DNA of 64,000 nt from Heligmosomoides polygyrus polygyrus (GCA_947396885.1 OX377204.1:44751139-44815138); one strand, 5' to 3'; positions 34,961-45,830 are shown, counted from the stretch's first letter. Numbers and translations are program-made. The notes: generated by a model not told the origin, from the letters alone.

Positions 34961-36009
34961 CTACATGAACTGCCTACGCTGCAAAGCATCCAGGCGGCTG
35001 CGGGCAAAGAAACGATCGAGTTGTACCTCTTCTGACATTAGAGAATGCTGGCTAATGGGATTAGCGACAATGAATATGGAATTGACGGCTTCGGCTACAC
35101 AATTAGCGCTGGAGCATGTTTTCGGCAAGTCGCAGTGGAAGCGGTGAAGCCACCACAGACGGGAGATCGATACAGGAGGAGGCTGGACGGACGCAGGGTC
35201 GATACGGGAGACGGCAAAGCGCCTGAAAGCAAGTACAAATCGAGGAGCTCTCGGCAGCCAGCTGGAGCCGCGAAGGCGCCCTGGCCGGACGGGTCGGCCC
35301 TCGCGCGGACGGCAATCAGTGCCTTGACGGCGCCCTGGGCAGCTGAGAGCTGCGAACGGCGGCGACGGCAATCCAGTTCGAGAGTCCGATTGGCGCGGAG
35401 CCACGCATTCAGGGAGATTGGATTCGAGAGAGACGAGCGACCGGGGCGGCGACTTCTCGTCATCGCCGCTCTGCAGAAGTCGTCCGCCCTGGGATCAAGG
35501 GCTGCGCTCTGCAGGCGGAGGGGTCAGCCCTCCTTCTTATCAGCTCACTCCTTCGACTGGATCCGGGTCTGCGTCTCTCTGCTTGCATGAAAAAAAACGT
35601 TTGCAACCGCTGGAGGAGAGGAATTGGTTCGAGGGCTAAGTAGTTCCACATGCGAGAGAATTGTTGCCTCTCGATCACGGTATCCTTTTGGATCCTCAGC
35701 GTCTCTCCTAGTCATCCTACGGCTGATCATCCCAGCAAGTACAATTGCAGGCCTGTTCCCTCGCCCATCACGCACCAATTCTGCGATTCGTTTGCGCTCA
35801 GCCCAGCACAAGCTTCCCAATCCTATGTGGCGACGAACTGTCGCCAGACCTGTCTGCTTAGAATGACATATTATTTTTCCCTTTAGGATGACTCAAATGT
35901 TCTTGCGATTTTGCAGCTTGAGTTTCCTGGTTGAGAAGTGTTGACAATTTTGCAATAGGCAATTCGAATGGCTCATGGCAATGCAACTTAACAGCAATCT
36001 TCCAGCCGC
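34961..36009. other. GC-rich segment without recognised gene
   Basis: 35110-35560 is strikingly richer in G and C than its surroundings and is open in several frames on both strands (up to 181 codons at 35045-35590 plus and 147 codons at 34961-35404 minus). Overlapping long open frames on both strands are what high GC alone produces. I see no domain and give no function. It could be a transferred or host exon fragment. Confidence 0.4.
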
Positions 36010-36745
36010 TTATCTCAAGAAATATGGAATCTTCAAGACTCCATCTCTGTCACTGTCTTCTTTACGAGTTCCAGCTGCGTGTTTTCGGTCAGGATGGTCC
36101 CTGTGCACGCACCTGTGATAAATGGATGAGTCGCTTTAAATTGGGAGATTTTTAATTGCCTGAACAACCCAAGTCTGGACGCGAGTCGATGGTCGACAGC
36201 GACTCCCTACTGGCTGCCATCAAAGCAGACCCGTTCCAATCCACTTCTGGCTTGACGACGACCATCTCCTCTAGCTAACCCACTGTCGTTCGTAAATTAC
36301 GAGAGCTTGGTTTCGTCTGGAAAATACTTCAATAGATTCCGCATGATTTGTCACCAGACCAGTACTCCACACGAGGTGATGCATGCCATTCCAACTTATC
36401 CCGCTCCCGCCGTTTTGACTGGTTGGACTCGCGCATTGCAGGAGATGAGAAGTGGGTACGTGCCACATACAGCAAGGCATGCTTGGACTCCAGCCGAGGA
36501 GAAGCTGCCAGCAGTTCCAAAGGTGATCTGCTCCCAAGGAAGAAGATGTTGACTACCACTGTTCCGATCGCTAGCTCACTTTCCGGAAGGAAAACGATGC
36601 GGTGATCGAGCGGCACCCGGATCCGACCTTCGCCACTTCTTCGAATCGAAACCCGCGGACTTCTATCGCCACGGCATCTATCCCCTGCCGGAACGATGGA
36701 GGACAGTCATCGACGAAAATGGGCGATATTTCGATGAGTAAGGTT
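36010..36745 (+). pseudogene. Mariner transposase relic
   Basis: In order on the plus strand: HCLLYEFQLRVFGQDGPCAR and WMSRFKLGDF (DNA-binding and linker), KLRELGFVWK, then AGDEKWVRATYS (block with the first catalytic Asp). After a deletion comes a C-terminal tail in another frame: FFESKPADFYRHGIYPLPER then WRTVIDENGRYFDE. The FF..KP..FY..GI..LP.RW pattern is typical of mariner C-termini. The second catalytic Asp region is missing, so the copy is internally deleted as well as frameshifted. Confidence 0.8.
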
Positions 36746-36866
36746 AGATTGATCAAAATATATAAGAATCTGAAAAATATTAGAACAATCGCAAGAACAT
36801 ATTAATCACCCTAATAGCATCAGATAGTCAAGTATAAAAAGTGTAACCTCCGCGTTGCACTCACAA

Positions 36867-37683
36867 GGAGAGCCTCCAAACTAGCGGTGAGCTTTTGGGA
36901 GGAAATTTTTACAGGATGAAGGGTCCCGTGTGGGGAGTCCAAAACCATGGTTACTTTTTTCGGAGTGCTCTTCTGTGATCGAGAAAAAGAGTGTGGACGC
37001 GTGAGCGCAAAGTTCATGACGCTGTGCTGCCACCCAGCCCAATGTGGTCGGTGGGCGGAGTGGTAGAGTTGTAGCTTCGCAGAGCGTGGTCGAGGGTTCG
37101 ATGCCCCTTGTATTTGTGTTTTTCCATTTTGCGAGTTATGGTCAGTGGGGCCCTTTATCCTCATTTCCAACACATTTCTGATCCAAAGCACGGCAACAAA
37201 TCTCGTTTACTTCTATCGAGCTCCTTGAAAGTGGAAAGGTGAGAACTGTTGACTTCGAGGTTAAGCAAGTAAAAAACTGATGCCAAATTCGTGATCAGCA
37301 CCCCAAATAACCCCACGCACAAAGTTTGGGCGAAATTGTTGCATCCGACTCACCCCTCACCACGACCTTTTTGTTTAAAAATGTGTTGAAAATGGTGGTA
37401 AAGGGTCCCACTGACAATAAATCGCAAAATGCAAAAACACAAGTACAAGGGGTATCGAACCCACGAGAACGCTCTGCGAAACTACAACACTACCACTCCG
37501 CCAACCCACCACATTGATCTGGGTGGCAGTAGGGCGCCATGAACTTCGCGTTCATGCGTCCACACGCTTTTTTCGACCACAGAAGAGCATTCCGAAAAAA
37601 GTAACTATAGTTTTGGACTCCCACACGGGACCCTATATCCTGTAAAAATTGCATAAAGCTCACCGCCAGTTTGGAGGCTCTCC
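36867..37683. mobile_element. Long inverted-repeat element with tRNA-like sequence in both arms
   Basis: The left end GGAGAGCCTCCAAACTAGCG is mirrored by CGCCAGTTTGGAGGCTCTCC at the right. Arms of about 325 bp stay alignable throughout, with a loop of about 170 bp. Each arm carries a tRNA-like stretch (37046-37117 plus, about 37450-37515 minus) with box A (GCGGAGTGGTAGAG) and box B (GGGTTCGATGCC), so two pol III-type promoters face each other. The loop shares CGTGATCAGCACCCCAAATA with 13060 and 63420. No target duplication was found. Confidence 0.75.
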
Positions 37684-38038
37684 TTATCAGAGCTCAGAAT
37701 CGAGACATTATACAATGAAAGTCAAGTGAACAATAGCATCACTACCTGCGAAAAGAAAGCGAGAGGAAAATTTCCTTATGAATCCGAAACCGGCGTTGTG
37801 GTTAAACCTGCAATAGTTATAAAGACTCGTCAATCCCTTTCCTAAAATTGAGGACTGAACGTTTGCGTGTTAGAGAGTTCAGTTCGTTAAGTCGTTCCTG
37901 CTCCACTCTTGCCCTTGACATCTCAAATTGCAAAAAACATCTTGAGTGTTAGCAACAGCTTACTACGATGAGCAATAAATAAAATTGCTGTAGAACGTAG
38001 GCCTGCCGCCTCCCCCCCTGCATCGGTACTTCTCTGCC
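37684..38038. other. Unassigned spacer
   Basis: Nothing recognised. Confidence 0.4.
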
Positions 38039-38681
38039 ATGTTCTGTGGCTCAACATCAATTCAGATCAGAACCCTTTTGAGATTCGTGGCCGGAGATGC
38101 CTCTTTCGAAGGATCAGCAATAGCGTCTGACGGCGGTCTGATGGTTGAAGTGAACTCACGCTTGCGTGCAGCTTGGTCCAAGTGGCGTTCGCTGACTGGC
38201 GTGCTCTGCGATAGGAAGATACCAGAGCAACTGAAGTCGAAGATCTACAGAGCAGCCGTCCGGCCGGTAGCGATGTACGGCGCTGAGTGTTGGCCTGCCA
38301 CTAAGGAAGTTGAAACGCGCCTCAGCGTCATGGAGACGAAGATGCTGCGCTGGACGGCTGGAGTCACGCGCATGGACCGCATCCGAAACGATGTCATTCG
38401 GCAGAAGTTCGGTGTCGCGCCGATAGCGGAGAAGATGCGCAAAGCTAGCTTGCGATGGTACGGCCACGTTGTGCGTGGGAAAGAAGACAGCGTCCGCAAG
38501 GTAGGCCTTGAGTTGGAAGAGTCAGGAAAGCGGCCTAGAGGACGTCCGAAGCAGCGTTGGTCCGATACGTTACACATGGACATGAAAGTAACTGGCGTCC
38601 ACCCTGATGAAGCACAGGAAAGGAAAGGTGACGTCACGACACCAGAAGAGCGGACCCCGCTACGAAGATTGACAAACGCTG

Positions 38682-38710
<29 letters not shown>
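38039..38710 (+). pseudogene. RTE-type LINE, 5'-truncated 3' end with (GAA)10 tail
   Basis: An open frame of about 220 codons corresponds to the thumb and C-terminal part of RTE-clade reverse transcriptase: LKSKIYRAAVRPVAMYGAEC (thumb) and LRWYGHVVRGKEDSVRK, then RPRGRPKQRWSD near the C-terminus. The catalytic blocks and the endonuclease are absent, as expected for a copy truncated during target-primed reverse transcription. It ends in ten GAA repeats (38681-38710), a short 3' microsatellite typical of RTE elements. It differs from the two full-length RTE copies in this window, which end in AAGTAAGTA. The open frame runs on past the GAA repeat by chance. Confidence 0.85.
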
Positions 38711-38712
<2 letters not shown>

Positions 38713-38949
38713 CTCTTTCGAAGATCGGCGTCACTGTGGACACTGTTGAAAAACACAACAACTCGCGACGGGAAGCCCTCAATTTAAAGCTCAGTTCATT
38801 CGCCGCTCATACGTTGGCGACGACACTTGGATGTACTCAACGCGCTGTTCAGAAACCTCTAGAACTTCTTGGTAACCGCAAAGCATTGTCGTTTTATGTA
38901 CCAGCGGGACTCGAGCAAGGCATTTCAACCTGGTACTTTTTATTTATGT
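38711..38949. other. Spacer between two RTE elements
   Basis: Short interval with no recognised feature. The last 11 bases (38950-38960) are the left target copy of the next element. Confidence 0.45.
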
Positions 38950-38960
38950 ATTTTATGTAT

Positions 38961-39011
38961 CCCCTTCATGTGCCACCTCATCGCGGTGAAGGGGTGATGG
39001 CTAACGGCACA
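38961..39011 (+). ncRNA. HDV-like ribozyme at RTE 5' end, helix P4 lost
   Basis: P1 is CCCCTTC (38961-38967) with GAAGGGG (38988-38994). P2 is TGTGCC (38969-38974) with GGCACA (39006-39011). P3 is ACC with GGT closing a 7-base loop (TCATCGC). The J4/2 strand GGCTAAC (38999-39005) holds the C expected to be catalytic. Compared with 60218-60282, 14 bases that form P4 are deleted. Self-cleavage may be weakened; this is inference. Confidence 0.75.
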
Positions 39012-39083
39012 AACGGTCACGCAGTATACGACGCTTTGTCGTGTATGGGCGGCTCTCCTGTATCACTGGCCAGGAACATATGA
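38997..39083 (+). CDS. RTE ORF1, 28-codon mini protein
   Basis: ATG at 38997 lies within the ribozyme-like sequence. The frame runs 28 codons (starting MANGTNGHAV, ending SLARNI) to a TGA at 39081-39083. That TGA overlaps the ATG of ORF2 (39080-39082) as ATGA, the layout expected for termination-reinitiation. C. elegans RTE-1 is also described with a very short ORF1. No function is known or suggested by the sequence. In the 60218 copy the frame is altered by one base and ends TAA. Confidence 0.5.
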   Translation: MANGTNGHAVYDALSCMGGSPVSLARNI

Positions 39084-42050
39084 GTAACCAGACCACCGCT
39101 ATGGCTCAAACAACTAAACCCGTGCCCCAGTCCTCCACGCGCCGGAGGTGGACTTCTACGACGTCGGTTGCATCCACCTCCGGCGAGGAGCCATCTAATC
39201 TCGGAGTTAAACTATCAGGACGTCATTGGAATTGGACTACCGGAAACTCCCTCTCTCCACGACACGGAAACTGCTTATTCGTCTGCACTTATAACTGTCG
39301 TTCGATCGCATCTGAGCAGGATCTTCGGACACTGCTTCACAGAAGCCGCAACATCAAATACGACGTTATCGCTCTGCAGGAAACGAAAGGCAGAACGGAA
39401 ACCATAAGAAGGACCGAACACAACGAGCTTATCATTATCGGAGCAAAGGTGGAAAGAAAGAATATTGGCGGAGTTGGATTTCTAGTCAACTCGACAGTAC
39501 ACCACCTAGTAGACTCTTACAAGATCATCAGTCCGCGAGTAGCTGTTCTTCGTCTGGAAACCAAAGATCAAGGAACCATCTCCATCATAAATGGATATGC
39601 TCCAACATCTGCGGCCACAGATGAAGAAAATGAGGAATTCTACAAGCTGTTCGAAAGGACTGTCAACGACGAGAAGAGCTACTACAAAGTTGTCGTTGGT
39701 GACTTTAACGCTATCGTCGGTACGAATGATCACGACGAATGGAGGCTAGAACCACATGGAACTTCCTCAAGGAATGAAAACGGAGAGCGCCTGATTGACT
39801 TCCTATCCGCGTGCCGTCTCTACCATGGAAATTCCATGTTTAAGAAGCCTTCAAACCGACGATGGACCTGGAAAGCTCAAATGGAGAAACACGTTCGGAG
39901 ATCGACCATGTTCTGACAAACAGACGCTGGAGTTTGTTCGACGTCTCCGTGCTGCCTTAATTTGACACCAGCTCGGATCTTGTCCGTGCGAAGCTGACCC
40001 TCAAAAAGAGGATGTTCAAGCGTGACACTCATAAGCCGACACCGGTGAGGATCCCCACTTCAAGTCTGAGGAGTTGGAATATGCAATAAAGTTGTATGAT
40101 TGAATTCTTATTAAAGATCCATCGGAAGACTACGACCTTCTCTCCAAAGGACTGTTGAAATGTGCTAGCAGCTCTTGCGGAGCCACATCACCGTCTGCTT
40201 CAAGACTCAACGCACATGCGATTAAACTCTTGGAGCAAAGAAGAGCTGTTAAACTGGATCCTAATGTTTCCCATCTAGAAAAAGTCACCATCTCAAAAAA
40301 TTGCAATTGCAGTGAAGGAGTCCATTCAAGACTACAGAAGATTGAAGCTGTTAAAAGCCGCAGGGAAAGGTTTAAGCATAAAGCGCTGCAAACGAGAACT
40401 CTGCGATCAGAAGGCAATAATGTCAGCCCTTGTGGATAAGGATGGAACAACGCAAACACCTCGAAGAGCGATGGAGGCCATCGTTCAAGAATTCTACACA
40501 GATCTGTTCCGTTCTTCCATCACTGTCCTGAAATGCTCGATGCCACCAGCTGAGGAAGTACCTCCCATTCTGGAATCAGAAGTTGCTCATGCCATCAGAA
40601 GGATGAAGCCGGGCACTGCTCTCGGACCGGACGGCAATTCTGCTGATCTCCTTCGTGTGGGTGGCAGTACCCTATGCTCACTTCTTGCTAAGCACTTCAA
40701 CCACTACCTTCGGCTTGGTAGGATTCCGGACTCATGGAAAGAGTCGAAAACATTTTTAACCTTTTAAAAAGGTCAGCAGGAGGATATCAACAACTATCGA
40801 CCCATCAGTCTTCTCTCGGTTGTGTACAGGATCTTCACTAGATACTGCTTAACCGCATGGAGCGTTGCTTGGATGAATACCAGCCAGTGGAGCAAGCAGG
40901 GTTTCGCAAGGATTTCTCCTGCATGGACCATATTCAGACTGTCTCACGGCTCATCGAGAGGAGCCGCGAATACCACCTCCCACCTGTCCTTTCTTCGTGG
41001 ATCACCGGAAAGCGTTCGACTCTGTGGAAATCAGCGCCGTTTTGAACGCACTTGTGCACGCTGGTATACCATCCTCCTACATCCGACTTCTCGACGAATG
41101 CTTCTCGAACACATCGACTACCATCCAGCTGTTCGATCGAAAGCTCAAAATTCCTATCGGAAAAGGAGTACGGCAGGGAGACACGATTTCTCCCAAGCTG
41201 TTCACAGCGGCACTCCAGGATGCCATGAAAGACTTGAACTGGGACGATAAAAGCTACCTTGTCGACGGTAAACGAATCAGCAACCTTCGCTTCGCCGACG
41301 ATATTGTTCTCATCTCTACCAGCACGGCAGAAGTCGAGGAAATGCTGAACGAGCTCAATGTGGCAGGTGTGAAGATTGGATTGGACATAAATATGTCCAA
41401 AACACAATTTATGGTCAACCAGTGGTGTGACACGGGACTCGTAAGGTTAAATGGAGTCGCTCTAGAACAGGTCGACTCCTACGTCTATCTGGGAAGAGAG
41501 CTGAACATGGATAACGACCTCGCTCCTGAAATCGCCCGCAGGAGATGCGCAGCATGGGCAGCCTTCAGTTCGGTTCGCGAAGTTACCGATCAGGTCAAGG
41601 ATGCCGGCCTCAAGGCCTCGATATTCAACGCCTCTATACTGCCTGCGATGTGTTACGCGACGGAAACCTGGCCCGACAACAAGACAATCGCCAGAGCGAT
41701 GCAAACTACGCATCGTGCACTGGAGAGATGTCTTCTAAGGACAAGCCTTCGTCAGCAATGGCAAGAAGGCCTACGAAGCTCGGAGCTACGGGAAAAGTCG
41801 CAATTAGCAGACCCGCTGCAGTACATGAAGAAGTCCAAATATCACTGAGCCGGACACCTGCTTCGACGAAAGGACGATAGTTGGAGTCTCCACATCACAG
41901 AATGGCCCCGAGAGACCATAAGAGACCACTGGGACGACCGCCAACGCGATGGGCAGACTCATTCTCAAGATCTTTCAGAGAGCGGAGTCTGCCTCACTGG
42001 ATGCAAGCAGCCAGAGATCGAACGGTTTGGAAGAGTTGTGGTCCCTGCTG
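39080..42050 (+). pseudogene. RTE ORF2 (AP endonuclease + reverse transcriptase), broken copy
   Basis: The N-terminal part (39080-39916) is open and has the apurinic-endonuclease blocks VCTYNCRSI, ALQETKGRTE (catalytic Glu), INGYAPTSA and VVVGDFNAIVGTNDH. A 1-base deletion near 39868 then shifts the frame. A 6-base deletion at about 39976 removes the conserved His of the SDH motif, leaving SSDLVRA. Stops follow near 39958, and further frameshifts lie between 40300 and 41000. Reverse-transcriptase blocks remain readable in pieces: RPISLLSVVYRIFT, EQAGFRKDFSCMDHI, DHRKAFDSVE, GVRQGDTISPKLF, LRFADDIVLIS. The enzyme would nick chromosomal DNA and copy the element RNA at the nick; this copy cannot. 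Confidence 0.9.
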
Positions 42051-42111
42051 AGAAGATCTCCAGCCGACAAAAGGACCATCAAAGTATCAAAGTAAGTAGT
42101 ATTCTATGTAT

Positions 42112-42497
42112 TTACCATGCGTTCAGCGGCCTAACTTCTGTCAAACAATTGGTTGGAAAACAAGTGGCTTCGCCGTAAAACCCTAATAACATACCCCTTG
42201 GCCGCGACAGCGCGACAGGAGGTACACCAGCCCTCTGCTGGAGGCGTGGCGTCAGGAGGTACAGCCGCTGTTCTGCGGACCGGAAACTTTTGTTTTGCTA
42301 GCCAAAGGCTTTGTAGGGCAGCCGTTAGACTCTCCGTGAAGCCTAGGGGGTTGGGATGAGTGAGCAAGGGGAATGAGAGGAAGATTGCACGCCCCCCAGC
42401 AGGGGCGGGTGTACCTCCTGACCGTCCCCCTTGGCCTCACCTTCCCCCTTTTTCTCTATTCCGTCCTACCTTTACTAAGTAAAAAAGTGGTCTGAAA
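42112..42497. other. Unassigned spacer
   Basis: Nothing recognised. A palindromic pair GGAGGTACACC/GGTGTACCTCC (about 42220 and 42410) brackets about 200 bases and may be a small inverted-repeat element. Confidence 0.4.
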
Positions 42498-42697
42498 CAA
42501 TATCCTACTATATAAGCGAGAACGGTAGTTTGTCTGTGGGTGAGTGCATGTGTTTGCTTGTTTGTAAGCACACGCACTCACCGGAGGAGAAGCGAAGCGG
42601 AGGAAGAGTGGGTTGGAGGTAAGTGTGGGGAGGGGGGGGGGGCGGGGTTGTAGCTGTGTGTTGTCACCTACGCCGTGTTGAGAGGGATCAGAAGACC
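42498..42697. repeat. Possible Helitron-like 5' end (weak)
   Basis: TCCTACTATATAAGCGAGAA at about 42505 followed by GTTTGTCTGTGGGTGAG has the look of a Helitron 5' end (TC, then CTACTATATAA). The C-rich strand hairpin and CTRR 3' end were not found, so the call is tentative. Confidence 0.25.
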
Positions 42698-43010
42698 TGT
42701 CGCCAAGGTCACACAAATTGCGTCCAAGTTCCGAACATGTGTCATCGACGTCGTGAAAGCGAGCGTCTAAGTTCGAAATAGGTGTCATCGACGTCGTTCA
42801 ACAGGCGTCTGGGTTTAGAAGGCATGTCACCAATGTCGCATAATGGACGTCTATGTTTAAGAGGACGTGTAACTGATGTCACGCAAAGTACGTCCGGATT
42901 GAGAACACATATCACCGACGTCCTTCATCAGGTGCCTGAGTTCAGAAGAACTGTCACTGATGTCGCGAGAGGCCTGTCCGGATTCAGACGACGTGTTACC
43001 AGCGAAGGTG
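42698..43010. repeat. 42-bp-period minisatellite, about seven units
   Basis: Units begin near GTGTCATCGACGTCG or GTCACTGATGTCGCG and recur about every 42 bases. Because 42 is divisible by three, a plus-strand frame reads through as a diverged 14-residue repeat (LRGRVTDVTQSTSG, FRRTVTDVARGLSG). Units are quite diverged, so the array is old. Coding is possible but unsupported. Confidence 0.75.
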
Positions 43011-43074
43011 GAACCAGTAATGGGGGAGCGGTGAAGGATGGTGGTTCAGTAAGGAGGGACCTTTAAAAGACTGA

Positions 43075-43409
43075 CCAATAAAAGGGGACCAGTGAAGAGG
43101 GGACCAGTAAAGGGGGTACCAGTAAAGGTGGAATCAGTAATGGGAACCGGTGAAGAGGGGGGGGGGGAGATCCAGTGAAGGGGGGACCGGAAAAGGGCGA
43201 CAATGAAGGAGGGACCGCTGAAGAGGGACCAATAAAAGAAGAGAGACCAGTGAGGGTGGGACCTGTGAATGCGGGTGGGGGGAGGGGACTTTTAAAGGAT
43301 TCATCTATAAAAGGGAACAAGTGAAGGTGGAACCAGTAATGGGGAGCGGTGACGGGGGTTGGGGTCCAGTGAAGGGGACCAATAAAATGGAGTACCAGTG
43401 AAGGACCAG
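43075..43409. repeat. G-rich short tandem repeat (GGGACCAGTGAA-like)
   Basis: GGGGACCAGTGAAG- and ACCAGTAAAGGGG-type words repeat irregularly. The same array resumes at 45723-45830 on the other side of the fold-back element, which therefore inserted into it. Confidence 0.75.
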
Positions 43410-45714
43410 CAGGGTCAAGCGTGGGGTTCGATTTTTGCAGAAAATTTACGACCCCTCCCCCCCTCCCAGAGTGGATCTGGTACGACACGACCCCCCCCCC
43501 TCCTTGTGTAGACCACCGTTTTATTTCCTATCCGCATTGAATTTTTAAAAATTTTCATGCGACTTTGTACCCTTTAATAGGTCCTTCTTTCCAGGTGCGG
43601 CTTCCACTGTGTCAGATTAGATCAAGAAAGAGTGTTACTAAGTAACTGTTTAATTTAATAATTTGTTAGAAAAGACGCTGATAAAGGTTTTATGTATGCA
43701 ATCTTTTGATAATAATGTTTTGTTTGTTTACAGTTGAAAATAAAGCATTTTTGAGAGCAGTTTCGAATTAATCACAAGGAGTTCAACTTTTCAAGCTTTT
43801 CGAGCATCTCGTGGACACGGTGGATTTTTGAACGTGAAGGAGCAGCATCTGCATTTGAAATTGTACTCTATACAATGCCGAGTGTTAATTTCTAAAGCTG
43901 ACTTGAGTGCTCTGTCAACAAAATTTTTTTAGACACTCTCGGAAGCGATGACGGAACGGCAACTGGAGGATGGACTTGTCACGGAACTATTTTTCTCTCT
44001 TCTGCTGGAAACAGCATCAGAAAGTGGAGTTGTACGTAATAAAGTTTTAATCCACAGTTTGACACACGGTAATAAAACCTGCTTTTCTGAAACGATCCAC
44101 TGTATGAACAGACGCTCCGATTTGTATGATTTGCCGAAAATTTTCGACACCGGTAATTACATGGAGGCCGCTATTTTTACAGCCTGCTTTTTAAAGCGTA
44201 GAACCCACACTTCTTATTGTTTTAAAAGCTCTGTGAATTTTTTAGGGATGTCGCACAAACTCCGAAAAACGGTAGGTTACGTGGAGCCATTGCGTTCTCC
44301 GATATCACCGATAGCCACTGAAGGATGGACTTCTCGCGGCAAAAAATTTCTACCTTCTGGAGGAAGAGCATCAGAAGATGAAAATTGTGCAATCTTAGAA
44401 TTCAAAATGTGATTAATATACAATCATAAAATAAGCTTCTTCGCAGCGATTTTCGATATGATCAGGGAGGATCGATTTGCAAATTCTCATGTTTCATGAA
44501 AAATAATTTTTTTACCTGAAGCAGATCACGCACACAGTTGAAATCTTGTCACAAAAATTTACAGGACTTGTTCAATGCACAGTGCAAAAATCATGGTTTT
44601 CTGAAACGAATAGATTGGATCGACCAGTGGTCGATCCAATCTATTCGTTTCAGAAAACCATGATTTTCGCACTGTGCATTGAACAAGTCTTGTAAATTTT
44701 TGTGGCAAGATATCAACTGTGTGCGTGATCTGCTTCAGGTAAAAAAATTTATTTTTCATGAAACATGAGAATTTGCAAATCGATCCTCCCTGATCATATC
44801 GAAGATCGCCGCGAAGAAGCTTAGTTTTTGATTGTATATTAATCACATCTTAAACTCTAAGATAGCACAATTTTCATCTTCTGATGCTCTTCCTCCAGAA
44901 GGTAGAAATTTTTTGCCGCGAGAAGTCCATCCTTCAGTGGCGATCGGTGATATCGGAGAACGCAATGGCTCCATGTAACCTACCATATTTCGCAGTTTGT
45001 GCGACATCTCTGAAAAATTCACAGAGCTTTTAAAACAATAAGAAGTGTGGGTTCTACGCTTTAACAAGTAGGCTGTAAAAATTCATGTAATTAACGTGTA
45101 TTTGTAATTAACTCCATGTAATTAACGGTGTCGATAATTTTTGGCAAATCATACAAATCGGAACGTCTGTTCATACAGTGGATCGTTTCAGAAAAACAGG
45201 TTTTATTACCGTGTGTCAAACTGTGGATTAAAACTTTATTGCGTACAACTCCACTTTCTGATGCTGTTTCCAGAGGAAGGGTGAAAATTACTTCCGTGAC
45301 AAGTCCATCCTCCGGTTGCCATTCGGTCTTCGCTTCGAAGAGTGCTTTCAAAAATCTTGTAGCAAAAGCACTTAATTTTCCTTAGCAATTGAAAATTCAA
45401 ATTTTATAGACAGCAATTTAGGACGTAGATGTCGCTCCTTCTGGCAGAAAACGAGCGACATCTACGTCCTAAATTGCTATCATTATTTGAAACATTTTTA
45501 TATTAATTTTTACAACTTCGCGGGACGAAGGAGAGACTCCACACCTTCGTAAGCATTCCTGGAAAAACTACTTATTAAGAATTAAAAACATCACCTAAAA
45601 ACCTGAAGAATAAGAGAGAATCCTCTGCCAAAACCGGAAGAGCACAACCCCTTCATTCCAGACGAGACCACAGTACGACCCCCCTTCAATTCCGGAACCC
45701 ATAGTTTGAACCTG
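43410..45714. mobile_element. Fold-back hAT-like element, almost entirely palindromic
   Basis: The left end starts CAGGGTCAAGCGTGGGGTTC and the right end finishes GTTTGAACCTG. The halves are near-complementary around a centre at about 44627, where GATCGACCA and TGGTCGATC face each other. Pairing is traceable from about 43930 to 45330. Flanks AGGACCAG and AGAAACAG match at 6 of 8 positions, a decayed 8-bp target duplication. Open frames mirror each other on the two strands, as a palindrome must, and are not evidence of genes. Related to 53763-56877. Confidence 0.85.
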
Positions 45715-45722
45715 AGAAACAG

Positions 45723-45830
45723 TCGAAGGGAGACGAGTAAGGGAGCCAATAAAGGGAACACCAGTTAAAAGGGTTCAGTAAAGAATCCAGTAATAGAACC
45801 ATTAAAGGGGGACCATAATCAATAAATAGA
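45723..45830. repeat. G-rich short tandem repeat, right part
   Basis: AGGGAGCCAATAAAGGGAAC, then ACCAGTTAAAAGGG and similar units continue the 43075-43409 array across the fold-back insertion. Confidence 0.65.

Larger units (their letters stand above)
38961..42100 (+). mobile_element. RTE-type LINE, full length but broken (copy 1)
   Basis: Homology with the copy at 60218 begins exactly at CCCCTTCATG (38961) and runs to AAGTAAGTAGT (about 42100). Flanking strings ATTTTATGTAT (38950-38960) and ATTCTATGTAT (42101-42111) are a probable 11-bp target duplication with one mismatch. The order is 5' ribozyme-like sequence, tiny ORF1, ORF2 (endonuclease plus reverse transcriptase), short 3' tail. It carries more frameshifts, deletions and stops than the 60218 copy, so it is the older insertion. 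Confidence 0.9.

Noticed and set aside
34961..35590. Overlapping 122-181 codon frames on both strands as real genes
   Set aside because: High GC lowers stop frequency in all frames; there is no domain and no splice or codon evidence.
38718..38749. Continuation of the RTE C-terminus beyond the GAA repeat
   Set aside because: The microsatellite is the 3' tail of the LINE; the extra codons are flanking DNA.
42698..43409. CRISPR-like array
   Set aside because: The repeats are contiguous, diverged minisatellite units without unique spacers, in a eukaryotic repeat region.
43948..45351. Mirror-image open frames of 70-150 codons as genes
   Set aside because: They are the same sequence seen twice in a palindrome, on opposite strands, without any recognisable domain.
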